DNA from: Pardosa pseudoannulata
Taxonomy: Eukaryota > Arthropoda > Arachnida > Araneae > Lycosidae
Length of the DNA: 64,000 bases
Reading direction: 5' to 3'
Assembly: GCA_032207245.1 (NCBI GenBank)
Contig: CM063510.1
Span: 156,563,758-156,627,757 of the forward strand
This document shows, one piece after another, positions 10,703-21,572 of this stretch; the first letter of the stretch is position 1; the number at the start of each line of letters is the position of its first letter. Position numbers and translations under genes: made by a program. The notes under the pieces were generated by a model. It did no database searches. It was given only the letters and a program-made list of their open reading frames with translations, and was not told the origin of the DNA.

Positions 10703-12170
10703 GAGAAAAAATATAAAATGCTGGTTCAAGAAAAAAAAATTGCTAAATATTTCATGGCCATTCCTGCGTTCTTTTATAACAGACATTTTAATTTTAATAA
10801 AATAGGAAAGTAGGAAAAATTTCGAAATTACCTATTAAGAAGAAGTAAGTTTGTTGGATGCATCTCTGTGTTTCTTTTTCTTCCTACCATTCGCCTGTTG
10901 TAGGACTAAAAAAATACTTTTCCAAAACTAGTCGCTTCTATTCAAGCATTACTTGGCATAAGATAAGTTCTCCCCTCAACACATACCCACGAAGCCTTTT
11001 TTTTCCTACATGCATTTCGTCCTGTGTACTTAACTCACGCCAAACTTCTAAATGTTGAAATAGGCAAAGATTTCAGTTTACGATTCCTTTTTCCTGGCTG
11101 AAGAATGTGCGGATTTCTCGAGTTATAAGGTAAATTTTTCAACCGATTTATTTTAGCTCAGGTTAACCTGTGATTAGGCCTTTAATCCTCTAAGTGGTTC
11201 GCACGTACAATTCCGCTAAACCGATGATGACTTGAAAACATACAATTTCCGACCTCCAAAAACGCTCCGAAAATGGATGTAATGTACATTTTGCCAGTGC
11301 TTTCCCCCCATGGAGTTTTGAGGTAGGAGGGTCAGGTCTATTGTTTAGGAACTGTACCCCTCTTTCATTGACATTTCTTGAGGTATGCACCCCTACCCCC
11401 TGAGGCACAAAGACGCTGATACCTTTTCATGACTTTGTAAATCTCTATTTCGAAGTATTTCGTTTGCGGTAACAGATGTATCTCTAATTGCACCACTGGA
11501 ATATCTCGGATGACTTTCGTAAAAACAAATATAAATAAGTCTCTCAAAGAATATTTCTATTTGAACTTTTAGAATCCATTATTTCTTATGGGATAATCGA
11601 GACTTGACGAGCTTTATGTGTATTAAAAATTAACAATCTGTAATATCTATTTATATATCTATATATAACCGGAAGTAAAGGGGCAATAACGAGGGTGGCT
11701 TTTCTATATTCCGTTCTAGTCGACAAAGGGTGAAGGTAAAAATCATAGAACTCTTTGGCCACTGACATAAGCGTATTTTGGAGAATTTTTTTCTAGATGT
11801 GTTCCACTCGGAGGGTTAATAGGTTGGGAATTTTTCAATATAACAAGAGAAATTCGCATATTCTTCAATGTGAAAAGAAATACTTAACTGGATCTATTGC
11901 TTTTTCAACACGTCCTTGTGTGATAAGGCTTTTAGGGATACTGATGTTGATGTACCCATGGTTCTCAAATCTACTGCAAGCTTATATCATCTTCACTTTT
12001 TAATCTATCTTTAAAGAGCAAAATATCTGATTGTGGTTGATCATCCGTCCACATTGAGCATTGCCTTGCACTATTTTGGAACTAATAAACTTTTGTATGA
12101 TAACACAGTAGATATTGGTCTACCGGTTATAGCTAAGGTTTTATAGATTTCATTTGTTTTCTGGCTCCAC
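10703..12170. other. Unassigned, contains a dispersed repeat R4 copy
   Basis: 11025-11185 resembles 26415-26610 and 44930-45115 (TTTTTCCTG.TGAAGAAT.TGCGGATTTCTCGAGT.ATAA type sequence). The rest is unassigned. Overlapping short frames near 11190-11770 (-) show no known domain. Confidence 0.4.
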
Positions 12171-12179
12171 AAAGCATAT

Positions 12180-12364
12180 GCCGAACGATGGGTGCTAGCC
12201 TTCGGTACCGGAATTCGTGGGTTCGAATTCCAATGGGGCATGGATGTTCGTAGCCGTTCGGAATCGGCTTTAAGCTGTAGATCCCGGTCTCATTAGCCCT
12301 CGTGTTTCAAAAAAGTAGACCTTAGTCGACCAAAAAAGTAGACTCGAAACCCCCCCCCCCCCAA
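12180..12364 (+). repeat. tRNA-derived SINE, copy 6
   Basis: About 11 bp of the head between the A-box start and GGTGCT is missing (ATGGGTGCTAGCC). The tail is replaced by an AAAAAAGTAGAC repeat and a C run at 12350-12361. A short duplication AAAGCATA flanks it (12171-12178; 12366-12373). Confidence 0.8.
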
Positions 12365-12734
12365 CAAAGCATACATTTGCTATGTTTATACTGTTTGTAA
12401 TTTCTTTGTAATATAATTATTACTACTTGCAGTTGTACCTATGTATTTACTGGTCAGCACTTTTTAACACATAGGTATTTGTTTTTAAGGATAGCGTGTT
12501 TTGGCATGTATTTGGAATTACCATAAGTTTAGTTTTTTTCTTCCGTTTACTGTCTAGCCTATATATTTTAATGATGCTAGGAAGACATTCAAAGCTTCTA
12601 TTGCTGATTTGGTGTAAATATCATCAGCATAAGCAGCATCTAGATAATAGCATTTTGCGTTTGTATTTCCGAGTTTCTTATTACCTTTTCCAATAACATG
12701 ATACGGAATTGTGCTACTTAACCCCTTAATGCAC

Positions 12735-12736
<2 letters not shown>

Positions 12737-12775
<39 letters not shown>
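12737..12775 (+). repeat. Poly-T run
   Basis: About 39 consecutive T, directly after the left end of the TTAA element. Confidence 0.95.
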
Positions 12776-12776
<1 letters not shown>

Positions 12777-12849
12777 AAAAAGGCCGGCCTAAAAAAATAA
12801 TTTTTTTTAATGTAAAAAATATAATTTAGAACTTTGAATTTAGAAAAAA

Positions 12850-12851
12850 AA

Positions 12852-12905
<54 letters not shown>
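12850..12905. repeat. (AT)n microsatellite
   Basis: More than 50 bp of alternating A and T inside the family D element. Confidence 0.95.
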
Positions 12906-12908
<3 letters not shown>

Positions 12909-13195
12909 CTTAAATAAGTGTTATAGCTTACAATCAAATGTAAATGATAAGTATCAATAAAACGATTGTTTTTTTCTTTTTTTTTTTCTTTCACATTTTT
13001 ATTTTCAATTCTCGATTGCATTCGAGTGTGAAAAATTATAGCAACATAAAGTACAACACTGCTCGATTTATCTCGAGTGTGCATAGTTTGGCCAGTTTAG
13101 CGTGCTCGAGTTAACTCGAGCGAGCACGTGAAGGGATTAAATCGTATTTCTCTACAGCAGTCTGATAAGTTTATCCAAGACTCATACTAATTTAC

Positions 13196-13376
13196 GCCGA
13201 ACGATGGGCGATTGGTTAGGGTACTGGCCTTCGGTAATGAAGTTCGTGAGTTCGTATCCCACTGTGGCATGGATGTTCGTAGATGTTCGGAATCGGCTTT
13301 AAGCTGTAGGTCCCGGTTTCATTAGCCCTCGTGTTGCAAAAAGTAGACCGTTGCACTCCAAACCAAACCATCAAAC
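13196..13376 (+). repeat. tRNA-derived SINE, copy 7
   Basis: The 13-bp duplication CATACTAATTTAC lies at 13183-13195 and 13377-13389. The B box is degraded (GAGTTCGTATCCC). Confidence 0.92.
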
Positions 13377-13610
13377 CATACTAATTTACAAAAGAAGTGT
13401 CCTTGTTCTCAGACAACAATTGAACCCCCCCCCCTACTAGTCTTCAATTGTAGCAAGAATTTTTTTGCAGATTAATTTAAATTTGACGTTTAATCTTAGT
13501 CGTCCATATTCGAATATATTTAATGAGAGGAACATTTCCAATAATCGAAATATCAAATAAAAAAAGTTACAGAAAATTAACAAAATATATTTGTTAACAC
13601 TAAAACTACT

Positions 13611-13789
13611 GGTTTGGTTTGGTTTGGAGAGCTGCAGTCTACTGTTTTGCACACGAGGGCTAATGAGACCGGGACCTACAGTTTAAAGCCGATTCCGAAA
13701 GGCTACGAACATCCGTTCCATAGTGGGATTCGCACCCACTAACTCCGGTACCGACGATCAGCGCCCTAACCAATCGGCTAGCGTTGGGC
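13611..13789 (-). repeat. tRNA-derived SINE, copy 8
   Basis: The duplication CTAAAACTAC lies at 13600-13609 and 13790-13799. The tail is GGTTTGG on the plus strand. Confidence 0.92.
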
Positions 13790-13799
13790 CTAAAACTAC

Positions 13800-14289
13800 C
13801 GGACATTTTTATAAGGGCAAAAATAAAGAAAAATGGGGTCATTTGACCCCTCTTGGTAGATTTATTGTTAAGTATCTTCTGGTGCTTGGCAACTTACACA
13901 ACAATTCGACGACCAACAATTTATTCGTTGTATGTAAGAATAATTTGAACTTTTCAACTGCACTTTTAACTCTTAAAAATACGATTTTAGAGTACGGCGT
14001 ATGGTAAATACATTGAAAATGAGGCACGTGGACTGCATTCGCTGCTGTATATTAGATCCTGTCCATAGCAATTACGTATTTACCACTTTTTACCTGTTAC
14101 ACGATTTTCGTATAACAATATGCACATATTTTGTTATGGTAATTAGGGAATAAATATCATGTTTTGTTATTTATTTAGATCAAGTTTCAATCATATTTTA
14201 ATTTGAAATTCTAATAGAGATGATAACAAATGTTTGCTCCTCCATCTCTTTTGGTGTGTGTGTGTGTGTGGGGGGGAAACAAGGAAGAT
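13800..14289. other. AT-rich unassigned DNA
   Basis: No family recognised. A (GT)n tract of about 18 bp followed by a G run lies at 14253-14276. Confidence 0.4.
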
Positions 14290-14299
14290 GAAATTTCTC

Positions 14300-14478
14300 T
14301 TTGGTTTTGGTTTTGGAGTGCTACGGTCTACTTTTTGCGACACGAAGACTATTGAGACAGGGACTTACTGCTTAAAGCCGATTCCGAATGGCTACGAACA
14401 TCCATGCCCTAGTGGGATTTGAACCCTCGAACTCCGATTCCGAAGGCCAGCACCCTAACCATTCGGCCATCGCTCGGC
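14300..14478 (-). repeat. tRNA-derived SINE, copy 9
   Basis: The duplication GAAATTTCTC lies at 14290-14299 and 14479-14488. It is somewhat diverged in the body (GACTATTGAGACAGGG). Confidence 0.9.
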
Positions 14479-14488
14479 GAAATTTCTC

Positions 14489-15317
14489 CTTAGATAATAT
14501 TTTAAAATACTTTTTATATAAAAATTGTTTATATACAAGAGTTTATGGCTCTATATTATTTTACATAGTTTAATATAGAGAAATTAGATAAAATGGTGTA
14601 GAGTTAATGACTCTATAACATTTTATGATCAACCCATGGACTCGAATTTCTACTATTCTCTATGAATCATTTACACCTTTCATTGTGTTCCCAAAAGATC
14701 ATTCACGGAATTATTTTGCGAGGAAGATTCGCTAATAATGGTCCCACCGACTCCAAAACCGACAACGAACTTTCTCGAAAAATGATAATCTACCGTCCCA
14801 CCAAAATATACGGTTTGGGGCACCCGTGTCATTAGCCCTCCACCTGTTGCATTCAGAAACGCGGGAAACCGCGAATTTTCTTCTGAAAAGAACCTCTATC
14901 GGTGAGATGGCAGCAGGTCTGGACCCGACGTAATTGCTGGTATTATCTTCCTTTTTCGCTGAAAATGAATCTTAAGATCTTGTTTTTCTTATATCAACAG
15001 GTCTTTTATTCTCGCGCGTACTTTTCCCTTTGGCTTTATACTCTCCTGCCTTACAGGCAGTGGTTTAACCCGATCGAATGCTGCAGTAACACTGGCATTA
15101 CATGCAACATAAATTTCTCATTAGGCTGCGTGAAGTTCAGAGTTAATAGTATTTACACTACTTTGAAGAATGTCATGTTTATTGCGCTAAAACCTCAAAT
15201 GTTGTAAAAACCCTAAAACCTTTACGCCATTTTCTGACTAGAAACATAATTTTCATTGGGGAACCCACAATGAAATTGCGATAATTTTCGTTCTCCAGCA
15301 AAATGAACTTTGTCTTT
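14489..15317. other. Unassigned region
   Basis: No recognised repeat. The 101-codon frame at 14902-15207 (+) has no domain I recognise and no clear coding bias, so it was not called a gene. Confidence 0.35.
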
Positions 15318-15519
15318 TAACACATTGTTGACCGGTCACGAGTTAACTCGTATTTGTATGGCCGACAGTTGCTGACCGACCACGAGTAAATTCGTGATGC
15401 GATTTTTCCCCATCGCTGTTGTTTTCTTTGTTGGCGACCATGCAGTGCAAGTGTTGGTCAGTATAACACAAGCAGTTTCTCTAGCTCATAAGACCCACCA
15501 AATCTTTTGTTACGAAAAA

Positions 15520-16470
15520 TCTCTTATATAATAATAGCCTAAGTTATCTGTACGTCTGTCCTCGATTTTATGAAGCGGTTGGACCTAGAATGGATAGAGG
15601 CATCCATAGTTATCAAAATTCAATGAGAGTAATGTTTATCTTCTCCTAAATTATCGATCCGATTCTAAAATAAATTGGTATAAATATGCTTCATATCACA
15701 GCGAAAAATACTGCCTTCTTTAAAAAGATCGAAATCCACCCGTTCCCCTCTTTTCGAGCTTTTAATGCCATTATTTTAACTCCTATTTTTCCCGGTTAAG
15801 AGCAGGCGATTAAATTTATCAATTTATCACACATCAAATAGGTAAAAATAACATTTTTCTAGCATTGTGACATCATTCCTCTCATTTAAACATTTCATAT
15901 TTTAAATTATTTAAATCATGCCTTATTTTCATACGTTTTATCATTGAACTTAGATATGACGTAAATAATTTTCTTTTATATTTGGCTTAAATATTAGATT
16001 TGGTACATATGTGATAATTTTAAATTTAATCATCGATTACTTTTTGTTGCAATGAAAAATTTATCACCGTTATTAACAACAAAGACTAGGAGTCTATTTC
16101 ATGAACTAATATATATCTAGCGTTTAATTTATATATCTTTGAAAATTAAGAAGTTTGCTAGTTTTTGTGTTTGTTTTTTTACACAGGGTTTGCGATCGAT
16201 TCGCTCAATTTTGGCCATCATTCATATATACCGCCAAATAATCACTGTCAATATTAAAACCTGTACTGCCCATCCTATCGAGTAATATTACAAGTTAAAT
16301 TAAAGGTGGCAACTAACATGAGGTCAATAAAGATAAACAAATTATTCAGCGTGTACCAGATAATTTTCAGCCAAAAAACAAACCATTTTTTACCTGCCTC
16401 ATAAGGTACTTTACAATTTTTTAAAATTAAAAATTTTACTGATCCCGTCATATGACGGGCTATATGCTAG
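15520..16470 (+). mobile_element. Helitron-like element, copy 1 (complete)
   Basis: It starts TCTCTTATATAATAATAGCC after an A and ends with the palindrome CCCGTCATATGACGGG (16444-16459), then TATATG and CTAG followed by T. A 5' TC, a 3' hairpin about 10 nt before CTRR, insertion between A and T and no target duplication are the Helitron signature. Copies at 21310 and 28584 start the same way; copy 3 also shares the 3' end. No Rep/helicase is visible, so it is non-autonomous. Confidence 0.85.
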
Positions 16471-16500
16471 TATTTAATAATTAAAAAATTTAAAAAAACG

Positions 16501-16599
16501 ATGACGGAACGTAATGAAGAATCTTTCAATGAATTATACGCGGATGCTTTATCTGATTGCCCGAGCGATTATGAATCAAATTGTGCTAATATCCGGTGA
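16501..16599 (+). pseudogene. Possible start of a piggyBac-type transposase ORF
   Basis: The ATG opens a 32-codon frame rich in Glu, Asp and Ser (MTERNEESFNELYADALSDC, then PSDYESNC), ending in a stop just before the right terminal repeat. An acidic, Ser/Asp-rich N-terminus is common in piggyBac transposases, and the ORF at 21934 has the same character. I read it as the residual start of a deleted transposase gene; at this length chance cannot be excluded. Confidence 0.4.
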
Positions 16600-16644
16600 C
16601 ATGAGATAAATTTTCAGTAAAATTGCCGGTCAACGATGTGTTAA

Positions 16645-17049
16645 AAAAGGAAACATTAACGCAATGCCGTTCTTTCGGATGCCGGTCTTATTTTATAAGT
16701 GTATTCTTCAATACTTTAATACGTGTTTGATTAGGGCCCAAAATGGACAGAATCTTATCTGCAAAATTTCCTAGAATGAGCGTGTGATGAAAAGCTTGAG
16801 TCCGAAGTCAAGGCCCTGTAAGAATGACCTGCTTAGAATTTGCAAATTTACCGACTTTTTCTTTCACCCGTAATTCGGGAAATGAAAGTTTACCGTTAAA
16901 CTACCGGTAAATTTTTTTTTCGAAAAATAGAATAAAAAGGAAGTAATAAGTAGTAAGTAGAGGGGGAAAATGCTATCCTATGATAATAATGTTATTGTAC
17001 CTATTTTGTGTAACCTTATTCCTTATGGAATTCTTTATAACGCTGCTCA
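16645..17049. other. AT-rich unassigned DNA
   Basis: No feature recognised. Confidence 0.4.
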
Positions 17050-17060
17050 TACTTGTTTTT

Positions 17061-17245
17061 GACGAACGATGGCCGATTGGTTAGGGTGCTGGCCTTCGGT
17101 ACCGGAGTTCGTGGGTTCGAATCCCACTGTGACATGGGTGTTCGTAGCCGTTCGGAATCGGCTTTAAGCTGTAGGTCCCAGTCTCATTAGCCCTCGTGTT
17201 GCAAAATGTAGACCGTAGCACTCCCAACCAAACCCAAGTAAACCG
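17061..17245 (+). repeat. tRNA-derived SINE, copy 10
   Basis: The duplication TACTTGTTTTT lies at 17050-17060 and 17246-17256. The head and B box (GGGTTCGAATCCC) are intact, making this a good reference copy. Confidence 0.93.
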
Positions 17246-17256
17246 TACTTGTTTTT

Positions 17257-18899
17257 ATTGTACTACTATTTGACCTCCCTGCCCAAATTCAAGCATCCTT
17301 ATTCTCTTATTTACACTTTCTTTGACATGTTAGAGCCAATTCGTTTCAATTATGTTATTTTGCCAATACCAATAGAATTGCAGAACTAGAAGGCTAGGCC
17401 CAGGCAGTTCTGTGCCAAATCTATCCTGTGGTCCTAAGTAGAGGCAATAAATTTTGTATGTCTATTAATCAAATATAAAGTAGAAATTATTATAAAATGT
17501 AAACCTTCTATTAGGGTATCGACCTCTGCAGCTTTTTTTTATACACGAAGATTGAGGATCGGTCACACTTCTAGATAAATACGAGGACAATTTTTTAATA
17601 CGTTTTGACAGTAACACAGTGGCGAGGAAAGACAAATCTTCTGCACCAACGAGGACCATCCACCTTTAAACAAAGGTTTAAGATGTTTTGGGTGTACCCA
17701 GGTGTACAATTCACAATAGCAGCTCATAATATACAATGCAGTATAAATACAGTAAAAATATTACAAACCAACACATACAAATGCAAAACAGACAAAATAA
17801 CACTGGAAATACAAAAAAAAGTAATAATAATAAAATAAAAAATTAATAATAATAATTACAAGATAATTGCATGAAAATAAATACAATAGCAAGTTACAGT
17901 GAAAGTTACATATTCAGAATCAGCCTTGTTACGGGGCCTGCTGATTCTCTGAATTTTCCATTAGCCAACCGAACAGTTTGCATAATTTGGATGAGAGGGT
18001 TTTGTTACAATTTAGCTGATCAGCCCAGACACCCTCCAGGCCTGGTTTGGACGGTTGAAATGCCAATCCTTAGTGAGGAAGCAGCCAAATAGGTAGTGGT
18101 CGGGAACACTCAGGCCACCGCAAACACATCTCGTACTAGCCGAATCAAAAAATTAAACTGGAATCGGCTAAGATAGGCCGGGAATGGACCATGGTAAGGA
18201 AAGTTGTAAGGGCTGCATTGGAAATTAGTCTAGAAGGGTTTACTTTCGGGTACTACGCTTATACAGGCCTACCGTTAAAAACGTTGCATTAGAGTATGGA
18301 TTGTCAAAATTTTAGCCTTCGCAGTTTAGGCGGTTCAAACAGGCGAATGTGAAATTACAATAAGGTGGTATAACGTATGTCACACATCGGTAATTTCGAA
18401 AAGGTTAGCCGTCTTGGCGTGTGCACCACACATATGATAATAGACTAAAACAAAATGAAATGTCATAAGATCACTGGATTTCCAACAGTTTTTTCAATTT
18501 TATTATTTTTAAATAATATTTTTTTCCGTGTATTGAAGGTGATACTAGTTTTAGGTGGATCTTAAAGATAAATATTAACAGTTTATGATACATTTTCTCT
18601 ATGTTCTGTACATTTCTCTAAATAGTCTACCAATGCAAGATTTATGACTAGTGTTCATATTTCTTTTTAAAAAGAGCAGGGTACATTTATCAAACAGGTC
18701 AATTTTAATACAGGGAAATGAGCACTTTTTATTGAGTAAAAGTGTACTTTTTGTACGTAATGGTGAAACTAATTGTCAGTAAAGTATGTGCTATGTATAT
18801 AAACGGATTAAGCTAAACAATAACTTCAATGATACTTCTAGTGCTGGTAGACCAAGCTGTGGGTCTTCTGCTCTATCCCTGCTTCTAAATGATGGGTAT
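17257..18899. other. Unassigned region
   Basis: No recognised family. 17930-18140 is less AT-rich. The frame 17871-18092 (+) has no known domain. Confidence 0.35.
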
Positions 18900-19045
18900 C
18901 CAGCTTAGACAATGTTACTTGCATCCGTAGCATTCCTTAACCTACACATATTCCCAGGATGATGCGTAATGAGCAACAGTTTTACAGCCACGCTTAGCAT
19001 AAATACATCTCTCTGTATTGCCAGATGAATTGAAAAAATTTCTAA
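18900..19045 (+). repeat. Dispersed repeat R3, copy A
   Basis: Aligns with 27455-27605 (+) and 47437-47572 (-). Shared blocks are CAATGTTACTTGCATCCGTA, CTTAACCTACACA, TTAGCATAAATACATCT and CTGTATTGCCA. The class is unknown. Confidence 0.6.
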
Positions 19046-19235
19046 AGCAGAAAAAGATACATCTTAGAGAATTTGCTATTTTATCCCATGATATAAACTT
19101 TTATAGAAATGCGAGCCGAACAGAAGAAATTTTATATTCCCCATACATTAACATCGAATTAGAGGAATCCAAAATGGCAGGCACACACTCACCTTAAGGA
19201 ACTTTTTGTCATTTGTTAGAAGAAAAAGAATTGTA

Positions 19236-20066
19236 CAGTAGAACCTCTTTTTAATGACCCCACAATACAACGACCCCTTCGTTAGAACGACCATCTTAAA
19301 AAGTCCCAATTATTTTACCATAGGAATAATGTTAATTTTGAATCATTACAACGACCCCAAGCGTATTATTTTTCGTTAGAGCGACCGCCAATTTTAGACC
19401 GCAGAACTCATGAGCAAGTGGGCTATTTTAAAATTATTGTACTGTGGTGCAACTTCAAGAAACCTCTACTCCTCTCTTTGTGTTTACTTAAAGGACCCTT
19501 TCGTCAAGTACGACATTGATGTCCTAGGTAGATGACACTCCAGACAGTAATCAAATGACCCGGCTCCTCAGTGTCAAATTTCCTGATCTTCAATTACCTT
19601 TTCATGAGTTAGTTGAGGTAGACGAAACTTTACAGTGCTGCGAAAAAAAATTTGACTGAGGACTATTTTATTGCCCGTTTTACCAGAAATGAAGAAATCT
19701 GAGATTCCGACGACGGAGAAGAAATTGTCCAAGCTTTTGAAGAAATTAATGAAAAAGAAGCCTTCAATGCAATCAATGCCTTGCGTCAATATTTTGAAAA
19801 GGACAATTTAATTCTGAAGATATTCTTCAAAATCTAACGGATATAGAATCAGTGATAATGAAATATTTCCAAATGAACTTGAAACAGGCGTCAATCAAAA
19901 ACTTTTTTTCAAAAATTCAGTAATGGAAATACAAATAAATAGAAGTGTTCTCTAGGTATGTACTGTTGCATCATTTCTTTACTCATTTTTTTATTATTTT
20001 TTCAATTCGTTACAACGACCATATGATGTTGGCCCCACAGGAAGTCGTTATACCGAGGTTCTACTG
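19236..20066 (+). mobile_element. pogo/Tigger element, internally deleted
   Basis: The left end CAGTAGAACCTCTTTTTAAT and right end, read inward, CAGTAGAACCTCGGTATAAC are classic pogo/Tigger termini, flanked by TA (19234-19235 and 20067-20068). Internal ACGACC blocks follow both ends. At about 830 bp it lacks most of the transposase gene and is non-autonomous. Confidence 0.92.
19560..19923 (+). pseudogene. pogo/Tigger transposase C-terminal fragment
   Basis: Frames give EEIVQAFEEINEKEAFNAIN then ALRQYFEKDN, and after a frameshift EDILQNLTDIESVIMKYFQM then NLKQASIKNFFSKIQ and a stop. The pattern of an EAL..LE.L..YF block, an I..I helix and a KQ..I..FF end matches the C-terminal tail of Tigger transposases. 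The DDE domain is absent. The frameshift near 19800-19815 and a stop near 19698 make it a pseudogene. Confidence 0.72.
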
Positions 20067-20068
20067 TA

Positions 20069-21309
20069 TAACCAACTGTCCATAGCCAAAATTACAACTA
20101 ATCAAGCATTCTTATGTTTTTTTTTCAATTTCTTTCCATAATGCAGGGAACTAGCCTTAATTAATACTATTCCCCATACAAAGCCGCTGATTTTTATTGT
20201 CCTTTTCACTGTGGGAACACCTTATACAAGGGAATATAATTTCCCTATGAAGTGGCAACATCCCAGCCTTACTCCAGAATCGAACCCTAGCCCATGGGGT
20301 GGTAGCATAATATGCATTTATTTTACCTTTATTCGTTGTCGAATTATCGATTTTAAAATTCATTCTGAGTTTTGGATCACCAGGTGTACAGCGCCACAAT
20401 TATGCTTTATACTTCCGTATTATAAAGCCTTAACTTTTGTTATGGTGCAAGGTACAGTCTCCTGCATTAGTTCTCCAACTTCACTCCTGGTGCAAGCTGC
20501 GCAGCGCCCTAAATTCTGTTAGCGTGGAAGTGGCGCGTTTATTATGTTTGCAAAATTATAGCTCGCTGCCACAAGAATTGCATTTGTTGTTCGTTCGGCA
20601 GAGCCGCCTTTTATTGCTTTTATCGGGGGTGACGCTGACTGTAACCACACCCGAGACGGCACTCGTTCGACACAACAACAAACGCCATTCGTTTGGCGCG
20701 TAATGAACGTAATCGAGTTTACGCAAACACACTTCGCGTGCCTCGCGTAACGCAATTAGCGAACAAAAGTAGGGATCGGCGCTGATTCGAAACGTCGAAT
20801 AATGGCTGCCGCCGCTTGATTCGTTATTTCCACACCCCACACACGCGATTGCCAGCGAGGATTTAAATTCGAATTAATAATTAAAAACAAACTCTCGTCG
20901 AAAAGTTAAAAAAGTATTCCGGTTTCAAATGGAACAGCCTTCCTCCCGGGGTTTAGGCGGAAAAAGTCGCTGCTTTAGACGTCATTTGGAAAGTTGGAAC
21001 GTCAAAGTAACTTCCGAAACATGCCTCTAGGGAATAACGAATAAGATGAACGACAGATGATAATATAAACAAAATAAATTTTTGGCCTTTAATATTCTAT
21101 TTTTCGAATCGCAGTAATTTGGTTTGGTTTAGTTCGAAGCCCTATTTTTTTCATTTTCCTCTGGATCAGAGGTTCCTAAGTTTATCTGGACCCCCCCCCG
21201 CGCTTAACAGATAAAAAAGATTCCAATGTCTCCTCTTCCATAATAGTTAATTATGCTACAAATTAAAATATTGTTACAAATAATCTATACTTGTTTTATC
21301 AGTCTGCTA
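20069..21309. other. Unique balanced-composition block, no gene called
   Basis: About 20430-21010 is clearly less AT-rich than its surroundings, with no repeat I recognise. Overlapping frames lie on both strands (20437-20703 +, 20519-20755 -, 20556-20840 -). The minus frame 20556-20840 reads smoothly but has no domain I know. TTTATTG and TAAT-type words are present. It is a candidate conserved non-coding or exonic segment, which is inference only. Confidence 0.3.
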
Positions 21310-21572
21310 TCACCTATATAATAATAGCCTAATTTATCTGTCTGTCTGTCCTCGAATATATGAAGCGGTTGGACCTGGAATGGATAGAGGCATCCATATT
21401 GGATTCTTTATGACTTAGGGTTAGCAAAATTCAAAACGAATAAAGTTTATCTTCTCCTAATCTATCAATCCGATTCTAAAATAAATTTGTATAAATATGG
21501 TTCATATCACGGCAAAATATAATGTCGAGTTTAAAACATTTGAAATCTACCCCTTCCCTCCATTTCGAGCGT
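21310..21572 (+). mobile_element. Helitron-like element, copy 2 (5' part)
   Basis: It starts TCACCTATATAATAATAGCC after an A and aligns with copy 1 through AAGCGGTTGGACCTGGAATG, AGGCATCCAT, TCTTCTCCTAA and GATTCTAAAATAAAT. The match stops at CGAGCGTTTAA, where the piggyBac-like element begins in a TTAA. The missing 3' part was not found downstream. Confidence 0.8.

Larger units (their letters stand above)
12718..13140. mobile_element. TTAA element, family D
   Basis: It begins TTAACCCCTTAATGCACAG and ends CACGTGAAGGGATTAA, an imperfect terminal inverted repeat with TTAA outermost. Near the right end lies a perfect 18-bp palindrome GCTCGAGTTAACTCGAGC (13104-13121) inside GTGCTCGAG..CGAGCAC. 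Further half-palindromes of CTCGAnnnnnTCGAG type lie at 13011-13028 and 13063-13079. The interior is a T run (12737-12775) and an (AT)n run. No coding sequence. Confidence 0.72.
15318..16644 (+). mobile_element. TTAA element, family B, with a nested Helitron-like element
   Basis: The left end TTAACACATTGTTGACCGG and right end CCGGTCAACGATGTGTTAA form a 19-bp inverted repeat with one mismatch. Inside the left end lie palindromes: GACCGGTC (15331-15338), ACGAGTTAACTCGT (15339-15352) and the near-palindrome CACGAGTAAATTCGTG (15381-15396). Without the nested element it would be about 376 bp. It keeps a short acidic ORF at 16501, which supports a piggyBac origin. Confidence 0.88.

Noticed and set aside
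12554..13084. 176-codon minus-strand ORF
   Set aside because: It reads through the poly-T and (AT)n tracts of a TTAA element, giving poly-Lys and Tyr-Ile runs. It is an artefact of low complexity.
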